This document shows positions 37,061 to 45,323 of a stretch of 64,000 nt of DNA, piece by piece (positions within the stretch are counted from its first letter, which is position 1; each line of letters opens with the position of its first letter). The DNA is taken from contig NZ_RFFG01000004.1 of NCBI RefSeq assembly GCF_003696215.1, forward strand, positions 124,001 through 188,000, read 5' to 3'. The translations under genes were made by a program, and so were the position numbers. Source of the DNA: Actinomadura harenae. GTDB taxonomy: Bacteria; Actinomycetota; Actinomycetes; Streptosporangiales; Streptosporangiaceae. A model generated the notes under the pieces. The model worked only from the letters and a program-made list of their open reading frames with translations, ran no database searches and had not been told where the DNA came from.

Positions 37061-37066
37061 TAGGGT
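37061..37066 (+). promoter_or_regulatory. -10 box of a leaderless promoter for the XRE regulator
   Basis: TAGGGT, 7-nt spacer, ATG at 37074; no Shine-Dalgarno. Confidence 0.5.
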
Positions 37067-37073
37067 CTCGTTC

Positions 37074-37934
37074 ATGCCCGACATGTCCCCGGACCAGGAC
37101 GAGCGCCGCCGCGACGGCCTGCGCGAGTTCCTGCGCACCCGCCGCGCCCGCCTCACCCCCGCCGACGTCGGCATGCCCGACGCGGGCCGCCGCCGCACGC
37201 CCGGCCTGCGCCGCGAGGAGGTCGCCGTCCTCGCCGGGGTCGGGGTGTCCTGGTACACGTGGCTGGAGCAGGGCCGCGACATCCGCGTCTCCGAGGACGT
37301 CCTCGACGCGATAGCGCGGGCCCTGCGCCTGTCCGGCGCCGAACGCGAGCACCTGTACCTGCTCGCCGGGCTGAACCCGCCGCGCGTGCAGGCCGTCCCG
37401 GCCGTCCCGGTGTCGCCGGAGCTGATCCGGGTGCTGGACGCCTGGTCGCCGCGTCCCGCCTACATCCAGGACCGGCACTGGGGCTTCCAGGCCGTGAACG
37501 ACTCCGCGCGGGTCGTGTTCGGCTACGGCGACACCGACCACAACTGCCTGGTCAGCTACTTCACCAACGCCCGGTTCCGGATGACGAACACGCTCTGGGA
37601 GCGCAACGCGCCGGGCGTCGTCGCGCGGTTCCGCGCCGACATGGCCCGCTATCCGGGCGACCCCGAGTTCCCCCGGATCGCCGCCGACCTCGCCGCCGCC
37701 AGCCCCGACTTCGCCGGGCTGTGGGAGCGGCACGACGTGAGCACGGGCGCGGAGGCGACCAAGGCGATCGTCCACCCCGAGGTCGGCGAGCTGGTCTTCG
37801 ACGCGACGCTGCTGCCCCTGCCGGACCGTCCGGGCCTGAACCTCGTCCTGCACAACCCGCGCCCGGAGACCGGGACGATGGAACGCCTGGAACGGCTGAT
37901 GAGCAGCGGCCCGCGCCTGGCGGAGGCCGGCTGA
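37074..37934 (+). CDS. XRE-family regulator with MmyB-like ligand domain
   Basis: A 286-residue regulator with an N-terminal HTH (about residues 12-85) showing RRTPGLRREEVAVLAGVGVSWYTWLEQGRDIRVS, followed by an MmyB-like ligand-binding domain (about 105-275) of PAS fold with NDSARVVFGY. This family commonly controls an adjacent SDR gene, and an SDR follows 93 bp downstream on the same strand. The ligand may be a fatty acid; this comes from family knowledge only. Confidence 0.9.
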   Translation: MPDMSPDQDERRRDGLREFLRTRRARLTPADVGMPDAGRRRTPGLRREEVAVLAGVGVSWYTWLEQGRDIRVSEDVLDAIARALRLSGAEREHLYLLAGLNPPRVQAVPAVPVSPELIRVLDAWSPRPAYIQDRHWGFQAVNDSARVVFGYGDTDHNCLVSYFTNARFRMTNTLWERNAPGVVARFRADMARYPGDPEFPRIAADLAAASPDFAGLWERHDVSTGAEATKAIVHPEVGELVFDATLLPLPDRPGLNLVLHNPRPETGTMERLERLMSSGPRLAEAG

Positions 37935-38027
37935 CCCACGCGCGGCCGTCCCGCTGAGGGTGGTGGTGCCACACCCAGGATGACCTGACACTGCTCCGTT
38001 CCGACGCCCGGCGGCAGTCTTGCGGGC

Positions 38028-38783
38028 ATGACGAAGCGCTTCACGAACAAGACGGCCCTGATCACCGGCGGCACCAGCGGGATGGGCCTCGCGACCGCCC
38101 GGCTCCTGCTCGACGAGGGCGCGAACGTGGTCGTCACCGGCCGCGACGAGGCCCGCCTGGACGCCGCCGCCAAGGACCTGGACGCGGGCGGCCGCCTGCT
38201 GGCCGTCCGCGCGGACGCCGCCGACCTCGCCGACCTGGACGTCCTCACGGGCCGGATCCGGGACCGGTTCGGACGCCTCGACGTGGTGTTCGCCAACGCG
38301 GGCGTCGGCGCCTTCCAGCGCGCCGCCGACGTCACCGAGGACGACTTCGACCAGGTCGTCGGCACCAACTTCAAGGGCGTCTTCTTCACCGTTCAGAAGG
38401 CCGTGCCGCTGATGACCGGCGGCGGGTCGATCGTGCTCAACGCGTCCTGGACGCAGTACCGGGGGATGGCCGTCGCGTCGGTGTACTCGGCGTCCAAGGC
38501 GGCCGTGCGCAACCTCGCGCAGACGCTGTCCAGCGACCTCGCCGACCGGAACATCCGCGTCAACTCGGTCAGCCCCGGCTTCATCGACACCCCGATGTTC
38601 CGCGGGGCCGCCCCGACCGACGAGGAGGCCGCCGGGTACGCCCGGCAGGTCGTCGCCGGACGGCTCGGCACGCCCGGGGACGTCGCCCGCGCCGTCGCCT
38701 TCCTCGCCTCGGACGACGCGTCCTACGTCACCGGCCAGGACCTCGTCGTCGACGGCGGCCTGGTCTCCTCCCTCCCCGCCTGA
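38028..38783 (+). CDS. Short-chain dehydrogenase/reductase
   Basis: A 251-residue classical SDR. TGGTSGMGLATA is the cofactor motif (near residues 14-25), NAGVG follows near 87, the catalytic Ser is in LNASWTQYRG and the pair YSASK is near 155. The C-terminal SPGFIDTPMF and VTGQDLVVDGGL are standard. It is the likely target of the XRE/MmyB regulator. A CAGTCT box 7 nt before the ATG suggests another leaderless promoter. It is probably co-transcribed with the quinone-reductase-like gene 27 nt downstream. Confidence 0.9.
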   Translation: MTKRFTNKTALITGGTSGMGLATARLLLDEGANVVVTGRDEARLDAAAKDLDAGGRLLAVRADAADLADLDVLTGRIRDRFGRLDVVFANAGVGAFQRAADVTEDDFDQVVGTNFKGVFFTVQKAVPLMTGGGSIVLNASWTQYRGMAVASVYSASKAAVRNLAQTLSSDLADRNIRVNSVSPGFIDTPMFRGAAPTDEEAAGYARQVVAGRLGTPGDVARAVAFLASDDASYVTGQDLVVDGGLVSSLPA

Positions 38784-38810
38784 ACCCCGACCCCCAAAAG
38801 GAAGCACGCC

Positions 38811-39785
38811 ATGAAGGCCATCACCATCCCCGAGTTCGGCGGCGCCGACGTCCTGCGGCTCGACGACGTCGCGGTGCCCGAGCCCGGTCCGGGCCAGGTG
38901 TCGATCGACGTCGAGTACGCGGGCGCGAACTTCGCCGAGGTCCTGTACCGGCGCGGCCTCGCGGACGTGCCGCTGCCGTTCGTCCCGGGCATCGAGGTCT
39001 CCGGACGGATCCGGGCCCTCGGCGCGGGCGTCGGCGGGCTGCGCGTCGGCGAGCCCGTCGCCGCGCTGACGATCGTGGACGGCGGCGGATACGCCGAGGT
39101 CGCCGTCACCTCCGCCGACCTGGTCGCGCCGCTGAACGGCCTAGACCCCGCGGTCGCGGCGGGCGTGCCGTCCAACAGCACCACGGCCCACCTCGTCCTC
39201 GACCGGGTCGCCCGGATCGCGCCCGGCGAGCGCGTGCTCGTGCACGCCGCCGCCGGGGGCGTCGGGAGCCAGCTCGTGCAGGTCGCGCGGCTGCTCGGCG
39301 CGGGCACGGTGGTCGGGACGGTCGGCGGCCCGGCGAAGGCCGACGCCGTCCGCGAGCTGGGCGTCGAGCATGTCGTCCTGCGGGACGAGCTGCCCGGACG
39401 CGTCGGCGAGCTGACCGGCGGGGCGGGCTTCGACATCGTCGCCGACATGGTCGGCGGCGAGGCCCGCCGCGCGAGCCTGGACGCCCTGGCCCCGTTCGGA
39501 CGGCTGGTCGCGTTGGGCAACGCGTCCGGCGCGGACGACGTCCCGCTGTCGCCGAACGAGCTGTGGATCACCAGCAAGACCGTCTCGGGGTTCAACCTCG
39601 CGGCCTTCAGTGCCCTGTATCCGGCGGAGGCGGGCCGCGCGCTGCGGCGGGCCGTGGCGGCGGTCGCGTCCGGTGACCTGCGCGTCCGGGTGGAGGAGAT
39701 GCCGTTGGAGGCGGCCGCCGAGGCGCACCGGCGGATCGAGTCGGGGACGACGACGGGCAAGCTCGTCCTCGCCGTCCGCTCCTGA
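38811..39785 (+). CDS. Zinc-free medium-chain reductase, quinone oxidoreductase-like
   Basis: A 324-residue MDR protein of the NADPH:quinone reductase group. The N-terminus MKAITIPEFGGADVLRLDDV and GIEVSGRIRALG are typical; the NADPH motif is VHAAAGGVGSQLVQVARLLGA near residues 145-165. No Cys ligands for catalytic zinc are seen. An AAGGAAG Shine-Dalgarno precedes the ATG. Together with the SDR it may form a detoxification or redox pair under the XRE regulator. Confidence 0.9.
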   Translation: MKAITIPEFGGADVLRLDDVAVPEPGPGQVSIDVEYAGANFAEVLYRRGLADVPLPFVPGIEVSGRIRALGAGVGGLRVGEPVAALTIVDGGGYAEVAVTSADLVAPLNGLDPAVAAGVPSNSTTAHLVLDRVARIAPGERVLVHAAAGGVGSQLVQVARLLGAGTVVGTVGGPAKADAVRELGVEHVVLRDELPGRVGELTGGAGFDIVADMVGGEARRASLDALAPFGRLVALGNASGADDVPLSPNELWITSKTVSGFNLAAFSALYPAEAGRALRRAVAAVASGDLRVRVEEMPLEAAAEAHRRIESGTTTGKLVLAVRS

Positions 39786-39822
39786 CCGGCGGGGGCCCCG
39801 GTTCCGGCCCGCGGGAAAGCCG

Positions 39823-39851
39823 TTGACACCCGCGGTATGCGTCCCTACCGT
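39823..39851 (+). promoter_or_regulatory. Consensus-like promoter for the MFS gene, with an AT-rich operator-like site
   Basis: TTGACA at 39823-39828, a 17-bp spacer and TACCGT at 39846-39851 form an almost ideal housekeeping promoter. Just after the expected start, 39861-39880 (AAGAAAGTTTCCTAACAATT) is an AT-rich imperfect palindrome that could be an operator. Confidence 0.65.
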
Positions 39852-39891
39852 CCTGTTTTCAAGAAAGTTTCCTAACAATTCAGGGGTGGAC

Positions 39892-41289
39892 GTGCGGCTC
39901 CGGGACGGCACTGACACCGGGGCCGCGGCGCCCGGGGGACGCGAGCGGCTGTTCGCCGGGGAGTACGCCGCCCCGTTCGCGGCCTTCACGGCGCTGACCG
40001 TGCTCACCGCCCTGTCCGGGCTCGCGGTCGTCCCGACCCTGCCGGTCGCCGTCCGCGCGCTCGACGGCCTCTGGCTGTACCCCCTGGTCGCGAGCGCGTT
40101 CGTGGCGGCGGGCCTGGTCGGCGGGGTGATCGGCGGCGCCTGGTCGGACCGGTCGGGTCCGGGCCGTCCGCTCGCCGCGGGCCTCGCCCTGGCCGTCGCG
40201 ACCCTGGTGGTGTCCGGGACGGCCGGGACCGTCTGGCAGCTCGCCGCCGGGCGCTTCCTGGACGGCGTCGCCGCCGGGATGATCGTCGTCGCCACCAACG
40301 CCGCGATCGCGCAGACCTTCCCGGACCGGCTGCGCCCCCGCGCCCTCGCCCTGCTGAGCGCCGCGTGGGTCGGGCCGTCGCTGATCGGCCCGCCGCTCGC
40401 CGGGCTTGTCGTCTCCTGGTGGTCCTGGCGCTGGGTGTTCCTCGGCCTCGCGGCGCTCATGGTGCTGCCGGGCCTCGCGGTCATCGCCTCGCTGGGCAGG
40501 CTGCCCCGGCGGGACGCGCCGGCCGGAGCCGAGAGCCCCGGCCTGGTCGTGGCCCTGGCGGTCAGCGTGGGGGCCGGGCTCGGGCAGTACGCGCTGTCCG
40601 GGCGGAGCGCCGTCCACCTGGCCTGCGGGATGGCGGCGCTGCTGGTGCTCGCCGCGTTCGTGCGGCGCATGGTCCCGCCGGGCACGTGGCGGGCCGCGCC
40701 GGGCCTTCCCGCGACCGTGCTGCTGAACGGCCTGGCGTCCGGGACGTTCTTCACGCTGGAGGCCATGGTGCCGCTGCTGCTGAACCTGGACGGAAGCGTC
40801 GCGCCCGCCGTCGCCGGCCTGGCCTTCACCGGATCGGCCGTCGCGTGGGCCCTCTCCTCGTGGGCGCAGAGCCGGTGGCTCGCGGGCCGCCCCCGGCATC
40901 TGCTCGTGGCGGGCGGCGCCGTCCTGCTCGCCCTCGCGACCGGCGGTGCGGCGATCGCGACGGCGACCGGGCTGCCCGCGTGGATCCCGGCGTCCGCGCT
41001 GGTCGTCGCGGCCGTCGGCATGGGCGCGACCGCGCCGACCCTGACCGTCCTGTCGCTCGGGCACGCGCCGTCCGGGCGGACGGGCTACGCGGGCAGTGCG
41101 ATGCAGACGAGCCAGAACCTCGGCCAGATCGGGATCCTCGCGCTCGCCTCGGCGCTGCTCGGGACGGCCGTGTCGGCGGCGTCGGCCGGGTCCGTGGCGC
41201 GGTTCGGCCCGGCGCTGGGCGTGCTCGTCGTCCCGAGCCTGGCGATCGTCATCCTCGCTGCGCGAGCGAGATCCACGCGGGCTTCGTGA
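39892..41289 (+). CDS. MFS transporter
   Basis: A 465-residue membrane protein with about 14 hydrophobic segments, of the DHA2/multidrug efflux kind. The loop WSDRSGPGRPLA after the second segment is the family A motif, and RFLDGVAAGMIVVATNAAIAQTFP follows. The GTG at 39892 has AGGGG upstream; an in-frame GTG at 39886 is an alternative. The 3' end overlaps the convergent redoxin gene by 41 bp. Substrate unknown. Confidence 0.87.
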   Translation: MRLRDGTDTGAAAPGGRERLFAGEYAAPFAAFTALTVLTALSGLAVVPTLPVAVRALDGLWLYPLVASAFVAAGLVGGVIGGAWSDRSGPGRPLAAGLALAVATLVVSGTAGTVWQLAAGRFLDGVAAGMIVVATNAAIAQTFPDRLRPRALALLSAAWVGPSLIGPPLAGLVVSWWSWRWVFLGLAALMVLPGLAVIASLGRLPRRDAPAGAESPGLVVALAVSVGAGLGQYALSGRSAVHLACGMAALLVLAAFVRRMVPPGTWRAAPGLPATVLLNGLASGTFFTLEAMVPLLLNLDGSVAPAVAGLAFTGSAVAWALSSWAQSRWLAGRPRHLLVAGGAVLLALATGGAAIATATGLPAWIPASALVVAAVGMGATAPTLTVLSLGHAPSGRTGYAGSAMQTSQNLGQIGILALASALLGTAVSAASAGSVARFGPALGVLVVPSLAIVILAARARSTRAS

Positions 41290-41791
41290 GGGCGAGCATC
41301 TCGTCCAGCGACCAGTGGTCGCCCGCGTGGACGCCGAGCCTGCTCGCCAGGATCGAGCCGTCCGGGGCGATGAGGAAGTCGCCGGGCAGCCCGAACCGCC
41401 CGCCGTTCGGCCGGAGGGCGGGCCACTTGTCGCGGCGCCGCCGTCCGGCCAGCAGGCCGCGGACGATCGTCGGCCACACGCGCGGGTCGAGCAGCGCGCG
41501 CGGACCGGACTCGACGCCGAACTCCACGTAGAGCGCGCGCTCCGGGTCGGGGATCACGTCGAACGGCAGGTCGGCGACGTGCTCGCGCAGCTCGTCCGCG
41601 GACGAGTGGAACACCGCGACCTCGCGGACGCCCGCCGCCTCGACCTCGGCGTGCCGGACGGCGAACGAGCGCAGGTGCAGGTTGCAGACGGGGCAGCCCG
41701 CGAAGCGGCGGAACTGCAGGTGGACGACGCGGTCCGGGTCCGGGATCGGGACCGGCGCGCCGGTCACGGAGGTCAGTTCGTAGGTGCGCAC
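41249..41791 (-). CDS. Thioredoxin-fold redoxin (AhpC/TSA-like)
   Basis: About 180 residues with a peroxiredoxin-like thioredoxin fold. The active-site region reads FRRFAGCPVCNLHLRSF, with Cys in a CPVC arrangement near residues 36-39; later FGLPGDFLIAPDGSILASRLG is typical of AhpC/TSA relatives. The GTG at 41791 has GGGAGG 7 nt upstream. It is divergent from a TetR gene across a perfect inverted repeat, so it is probably repressed by that regulator. Confidence 0.83.
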   Translation of the reverse strand: MRTYELTSVTGAPVPIPDPDRVVHLQFRRFAGCPVCNLHLRSFAVRHAEVEAAGVREVAVFHSSADELREHVADLPFDVIPDPERALYVEFGVESGPRALLDPRVWPTIVRGLLAGRRRRDKWPALRPNGGRFGLPGDFLIAPDGSILASRLGVHAGDHWSLDEMLALTKPAWISLAQRG

Positions 41792-41804
41792 GGGGGTACC
41801 TCCC

Positions 41805-41829
41805 TGTAGGTGTACGCCATACACCTACA
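41805..41829. promoter_or_regulatory. TetR-type operator, perfect inverted repeat
   Basis: TGTAGGTGTA, a 5-bp spacer, then its exact complement TACACCTACA. It lies 14 bp upstream of the redoxin start and 34 bp upstream of the TetR ATG, in their shared promoter region. Confidence 0.75.
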
Positions 41830-41862
41830 AGGGTAGGCGTAACGCGTACGCTGTCAACCACC

Positions 41863-42498
41863 ATGCCGCGTCCCCGCTCGCTGACCCGTCCGCAGGTCGC
41901 CGCCGCCGCGCTCACCGTCGTCGACCGCGACGGCCTCGCCGCGCTGTCCATGCGCGCCGTCGCCAAGGAGATCGGCGTCAGCACCATGGCGCTCTACCGC
42001 TACGTCGACGGCCGCGACGACATCGAGGGCCTGGTCGTCGAGCGCGTCATGTCCGGCATGGACACCGGCCCGCCGCCGGACGGCCCGTGGCGCGACCGGA
42101 TCGCCGCGCTCGTCGAGCGGATCCGGCTCGCCGTCGGCGCGCACCCCGAGGTCATCCCGCTGACGCCCGCCTACCGGCACCGCTCACCGACGCTCCTGCG
42201 CTGGTCGGAGACCATGCTCGGGGTCCTCGCCGACGCCGGGTTCGGCGGCGACGCGCGCATCATCGCGCTGCGCGGCGTGACCGCCTACATCATCGGCGCG
42301 ATCCAGCTCGAGCACCTCGGCCCGCTGTCCGGGCCCGGCACCGACGCGATCGCCGCCCTCCCCGAGGACGAGTTCCCGCACATGGCGGCGGCCGGAGGAC
42401 GCGCCCGCGCGATCTCCTCGCACGAGGAGTTCCGGCGCGGCCTCGACCTGCTCCTGAACGGCCTCGACAGCCGCGCCGCCGGCCGGGACGACCTCTGA
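41863..42498 (+). CDS. TetR-family regulator, TetR class C-terminal domain
   Basis: A 211-residue regulator. The HTH near residues 10-55 reads VAAAALTVVDRDGLAALSMRAVAKEIGVSTMALYRYVDGRDDI, the exact style of classical TetR/tetracycline-type repressors. The C-terminal domain binds a small ligand. It is divergent from the redoxin with the operator between them, so it most likely represses both. Confidence 0.9.
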   Translation: MPRPRSLTRPQVAAAALTVVDRDGLAALSMRAVAKEIGVSTMALYRYVDGRDDIEGLVVERVMSGMDTGPPPDGPWRDRIAALVERIRLAVGAHPEVIPLTPAYRHRSPTLLRWSETMLGVLADAGFGGDARIIALRGVTAYIIGAIQLEHLGPLSGPGTDAIAALPEDEFPHMAAAGGRARAISSHEEFRRGLDLLLNGLDSRAAGRDDL

Positions 42499-42568
42499 CC
42501 CGCCACTGACCCGCTACCGCCCCGCCTCTGACCCGCCACTGCCCCTTCGCGAGCCGCGGCCGCCCCCT

Positions 42569-43708
42569 TCACCGCACCAGGTAGGACGGCTGCCGCGCCA
42601 GCACCTCGGCGGCCTGCGCCACGATCCCGCCGATCAGCTCCGCGCACCCCGGCAGGTCGTCGATCACCGCGACGACCTGCCCGGACGCCATCACGCCCAG
42701 GTCCGGACGGCCGTCCACCATCGCGGCCTTCAGCAGCATCGGCGTGTTCGCCGCCATCAGCACCTGTGACCACGACAGGTCCCTGCCGTGCCGCATCGCC
42801 CTCCCGTCGGCGAGCATCGCCCGCCACGACATCCCGGAGATCCGCCTGAACCGGGCCGCGTTCCGCAGCGCCCGCACGAGCCCGGACACCCGGCCCGCGT
42901 CCTCCAGCGCGTTCACCAGGTCGCTGCGCAGCACGCGATGCGGCATCCCGTCGACCTGCCGCGTCACGACGGTCTCGGCCATGCCGAGGTAGACCCTCTT
43001 CACCTCGTCCGGGACGGAGCTGTCGGACGTCAGCAGGAACCGCGTGCCCATCGCCACCCCGGACGCGCCGTACGCGAGCGCCGCCGCGAGCCCGCGGCCG
43101 TCGAAGAAGCCGCCGGCCGCGATGACCGGGACGTCCACGGCGTCCACGACCTGGGGGAGGAGCAGCGTCGTCGCGACCGGGCCGGTGTGCCCGCCGCCCT
43201 CGCCGCCCTGCACGAGCACCGCGTCCGCGCCCCACGCGGCGACCTTCTCCGCGTGCCGCCGCGCCCCCACGGACGGGATCACCACGACGCCCGCGTCCTT
43301 CAGCTTCGCGATCAGCTCGCGGCGCGGCGCCAGCGCGAACGACGCGACCCGCACGCCCTCCTTGATCAGCAGGTCGACGCGGTCGTCCGCGTCGCCCGCG
43401 TCCGCGCGCAGGTTCACGCCGAACGGCGCGTCCGTGCGGTCCTTCACCTCGTGGACGGCCAGCCGCAGCCGCTCCGGCGTCATCGTCGCGGACGCCAGGA
43501 TCCCGAGGCCGCCCGCGTTCGCGACGGCCGAGACCAGGCGCGGCCCGGCGACCCAGCCCATCCCCGTCTGCACGACCGGATGCCGCACGCCGACCAGCCG
43601 GGTCAACGGCGTCTCGAGCACCCGCTCCGAGCCTGCGCCGCCCGCGCCGCCCGCACTGCCCGCGCCTGCCGCACCCGCCGCACCCGCCGCACCCGCCGCG
43701 CCGGTCAC
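42569..43708 (-). CDS. ipdC: Nitronate monooxygenase-like flavoprotein, IpdC
   Basis: An NPD-type FMN protein of 379 residues, or 350 if it starts at GTG 43621. It shows TPLTRLVGVRHPVVQTGMGWVAGPRLVSAVANAGGLGILASAT, QGGEGGGHTG and AAGGFFDGRGLAAALAYGA, as in mycobacterial IpdC (Rv3553), which acts in opening of steroid ring C/D intermediates. The GTG at 43708 overlaps the ipdB stop, but residues 2-25 are then only an Ala/Gly repeat; the internal start better fits the family N-terminus. Last gene of the echA20-ipdABC operon. Confidence 0.87.
   Translation of the reverse strand: MTGAAGAAGAAGAAGAGSAGGAGGAGSERVLETPLTRLVGVRHPVVQTGMGWVAGPRLVSAVANAGGLGILASATMTPERLRLAVHEVKDRTDAPFGVNLRADAGDADDRVDLLIKEGVRVASFALAPRRELIAKLKDAGVVVIPSVGARRHAEKVAAWGADAVLVQGGEGGGHTGPVATTLLLPQVVDAVDVPVIAAGGFFDGRGLAAALAYGASGVAMGTRFLLTSDSSVPDEVKRVYLGMAETVVTRQVDGMPHRVLRSDLVNALEDAGRVSGLVRALRNAARFRRISGMSWRAMLADGRAMRHGRDLSWSQVLMAANTPMLLKAAMVDGRPDLGVMASGQVVAVIDDLPGCAELIGGIVAQAAEVLARQPSYLVR
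43625..43704 (-). repeat. Short GC-rich tandem repeat coding Ala/Gly at the ipdC 5' end
   Basis: GCACCCGCC and close variants are repeated in tandem, coding AAGAAGAAGAAG-type sequence on the minus strand. It lies between the coupled GTG and the family-conserved start. Confidence 0.6.
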
Positions 43709-44448
43709 GCCGGGACCTCGCGGTCGCGCAGGCCCTTCGGATCCAGCACCTCGCGCATGATCCGCAGCTCCTCGGCGGTCGGGAGGCGCGTCTCGGGCAC
43801 CTCGTCCGGGATCGAGAGCTCGAACCCGGTCGCCGCCACCACATCGTCCACGCGGACGCCCGGGTGGACGGTCCGCAGCCGCATCCGCCGGTCCGGCGTC
43901 GCGAAGTCGAGCACGCACAGGTTCGTGACCACGGCGCGGATCTCGTGCGCGCCGCGATCCCAGCCGACGCCGCTGACGAAGTCGACCTTCTCGGTGAACA
44001 CGCGCGCCGAGTGCCTCGGCACCCAGTAGCTCGTCGGGTTCAGCCGCGTGTTCCCGGGCCCGCCGCGCGACCCGAGCAGCTGCCGCGACGGCCTCGCCCA
44101 GTCGCCGATCGCGGAGATGTTCATGTTGCCGAACGGGTCGATCTGGCTCGGGCCCATCACCACGTGCCGCCGCCCGTTCAGCACGAGCCACAGGTGGTCG
44201 CGGAACGTCAGCCAGCCCTCGACCTCCGTCGCAGGCGACCCGAGCGGCGTCGGCGCGGCCGACAGCACCGGGCCGCCGTCCGTGGTCAGAAGGTCCGGCT
44301 CGAACGTCGCGCGGGCCAGCCGCGAACCCAGCATCGGGACGAACCCGGCGACCGCGGCCGCCACGATCTCGCCGTCCCCCCGGAACAGCTCGGCGCACGC
44401 GACCGCGCACACCTCGGCGCGCGAAGCGTCCGTCACGGTCGGGGTCAT
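43705..44448 (-). CDS. ipdB: CoA-transferase-like ring hydrolase, beta subunit IpdB
   Basis: A 247-residue class I CoA-transferase-fold protein. The features EPDLLTTDGGPVLSA, GPSQIDPFGNMNISAIGDW and RTVHPGVRVDDVVAATGFELS fit the IpdB group. With IpdA it forms a heteromer that in Mycobacterium and Rhodococcus hydrolyses the COCHEA-CoA ring rather than transferring CoA. It overlaps ipdA by ATGA and ipdC by GTGA. Confidence 0.9.
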   Translation of the reverse strand: MTPTVTDASRAEVCAVACAELFRGDGEIVAAAVAGFVPMLGSRLARATFEPDLLTTDGGPVLSAAPTPLGSPATEVEGWLTFRDHLWLVLNGRRHVVMGPSQIDPFGNMNISAIGDWARPSRQLLGSRGGPGNTRLNPTSYWVPRHSARVFTEKVDFVSGVGWDRGAHEIRAVVTNLCVLDFATPDRRMRLRTVHPGVRVDDVVAATGFELSIPDEVPETRLPTAEELRIMREVLDPKGLRDREVPA

Positions 44449-45323
44449 CGCGAAGACTCCTCTCGGAAGGCGCGCACCGCGTCCTGGTAGGCGGCCTCGT
44501 CACCGGACAGGAACCGTTTCTCGAACGCCGCCCACTCCGCCGGATCGGCGGCGGCCTTGGCGTACAGCCTCTGGAACGCCTCGTCGCGCCCGTGGTCGGG
44601 TTCGCACGCCGTGAAGTGCGCGCCGTTCGGCGTCTCCACGACCCCCGCGACATGCGCCCGGCTGATCAGCAGCGACTGGAGCGGGCCCTCCTTCAGCAGG
44701 TCGGACGTGTCGACGAGGCGCTCGCAGGACACGTACGCCGTCCCGGCCGCCTTCGCGAACAGGTCGTCCATGTACGGGTCGGGCCCGAGGTACTGGGCGT
44801 TCCCGCGCGCGTCGGCCCGGTTCATGTGCACCAGCGCGACGTCCATCGTCAGCGCCGGGACCGCGACCAGCTCGTCGTCCCCGTACGGCGACCGGACGGT
44901 CCGCAGCGACGGGTTCACGCGCATGACGTCCGAGCCGAGCCCGGCCCGCGTCGGCAGGAACGGCAGCCCGTGCGCCGCCGCGTACAGGCCGAACATGAAC
45001 ATGCCCTCGTCGTACTCGGTCAGCTCGATCGCGCCGTCCTGCCGGGCCGCGCGGAAGTGCGGCTCGAGCGGGATCGTGTCGAGCGTGACGAACGCCGTGA
45101 CCAGCCGCCGGACCTTCCCCGCCGCGCACAGCAGTCCCACGTCCGGCCCGCCGTAGGACACCACGGTCAGGTCGCGCAGGGGCGAGCGGCAGATCGCGCG
45201 CACCAGGGCCATGGGCTTGCGCCGCGACCCCCAGCCGCCGATCCCGACCGTCATGCCGTCCGACAGCGACCCGACGACGTCGTCCACCGTCATCACTTTG
45301 CTCGTTGTGTTGCCGGAGGCCAT
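44445..45323 (-). CDS. ipdA: CoA-transferase-like ring hydrolase, alpha subunit IpdA
   Basis: A 292-residue class I CoA-transferase alpha-type subunit. It begins with KVMTVDDVVGSLSDGMTVGIGGWGSRRKPMALVRAI and includes YGGPDVGLLCAAGKVRR and HMNRADARGNAQYLGPDPYMDDLFAKAA. Partner of IpdB in hydrolysing the last carbon ring of the steroid. The ATG shares one nucleotide with the echA20 stop. Confidence 0.9.
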   Translation of the reverse strand: MASGNTTSKVMTVDDVVGSLSDGMTVGIGGWGSRRKPMALVRAICRSPLRDLTVVSYGGPDVGLLCAAGKVRRLVTAFVTLDTIPLEPHFRAARQDGAIELTEYDEGMFMFGLYAAAHGLPFLPTRAGLGSDVMRVNPSLRTVRSPYGDDELVAVPALTMDVALVHMNRADARGNAQYLGPDPYMDDLFAKAAGTAYVSCERLVDTSDLLKEGPLQSLLISRAHVAGVVETPNGAHFTACEPDHGRDEAFQRLYAKAAADPAEWAAFEKRFLSGDEAAYQDAVRAFREESSR

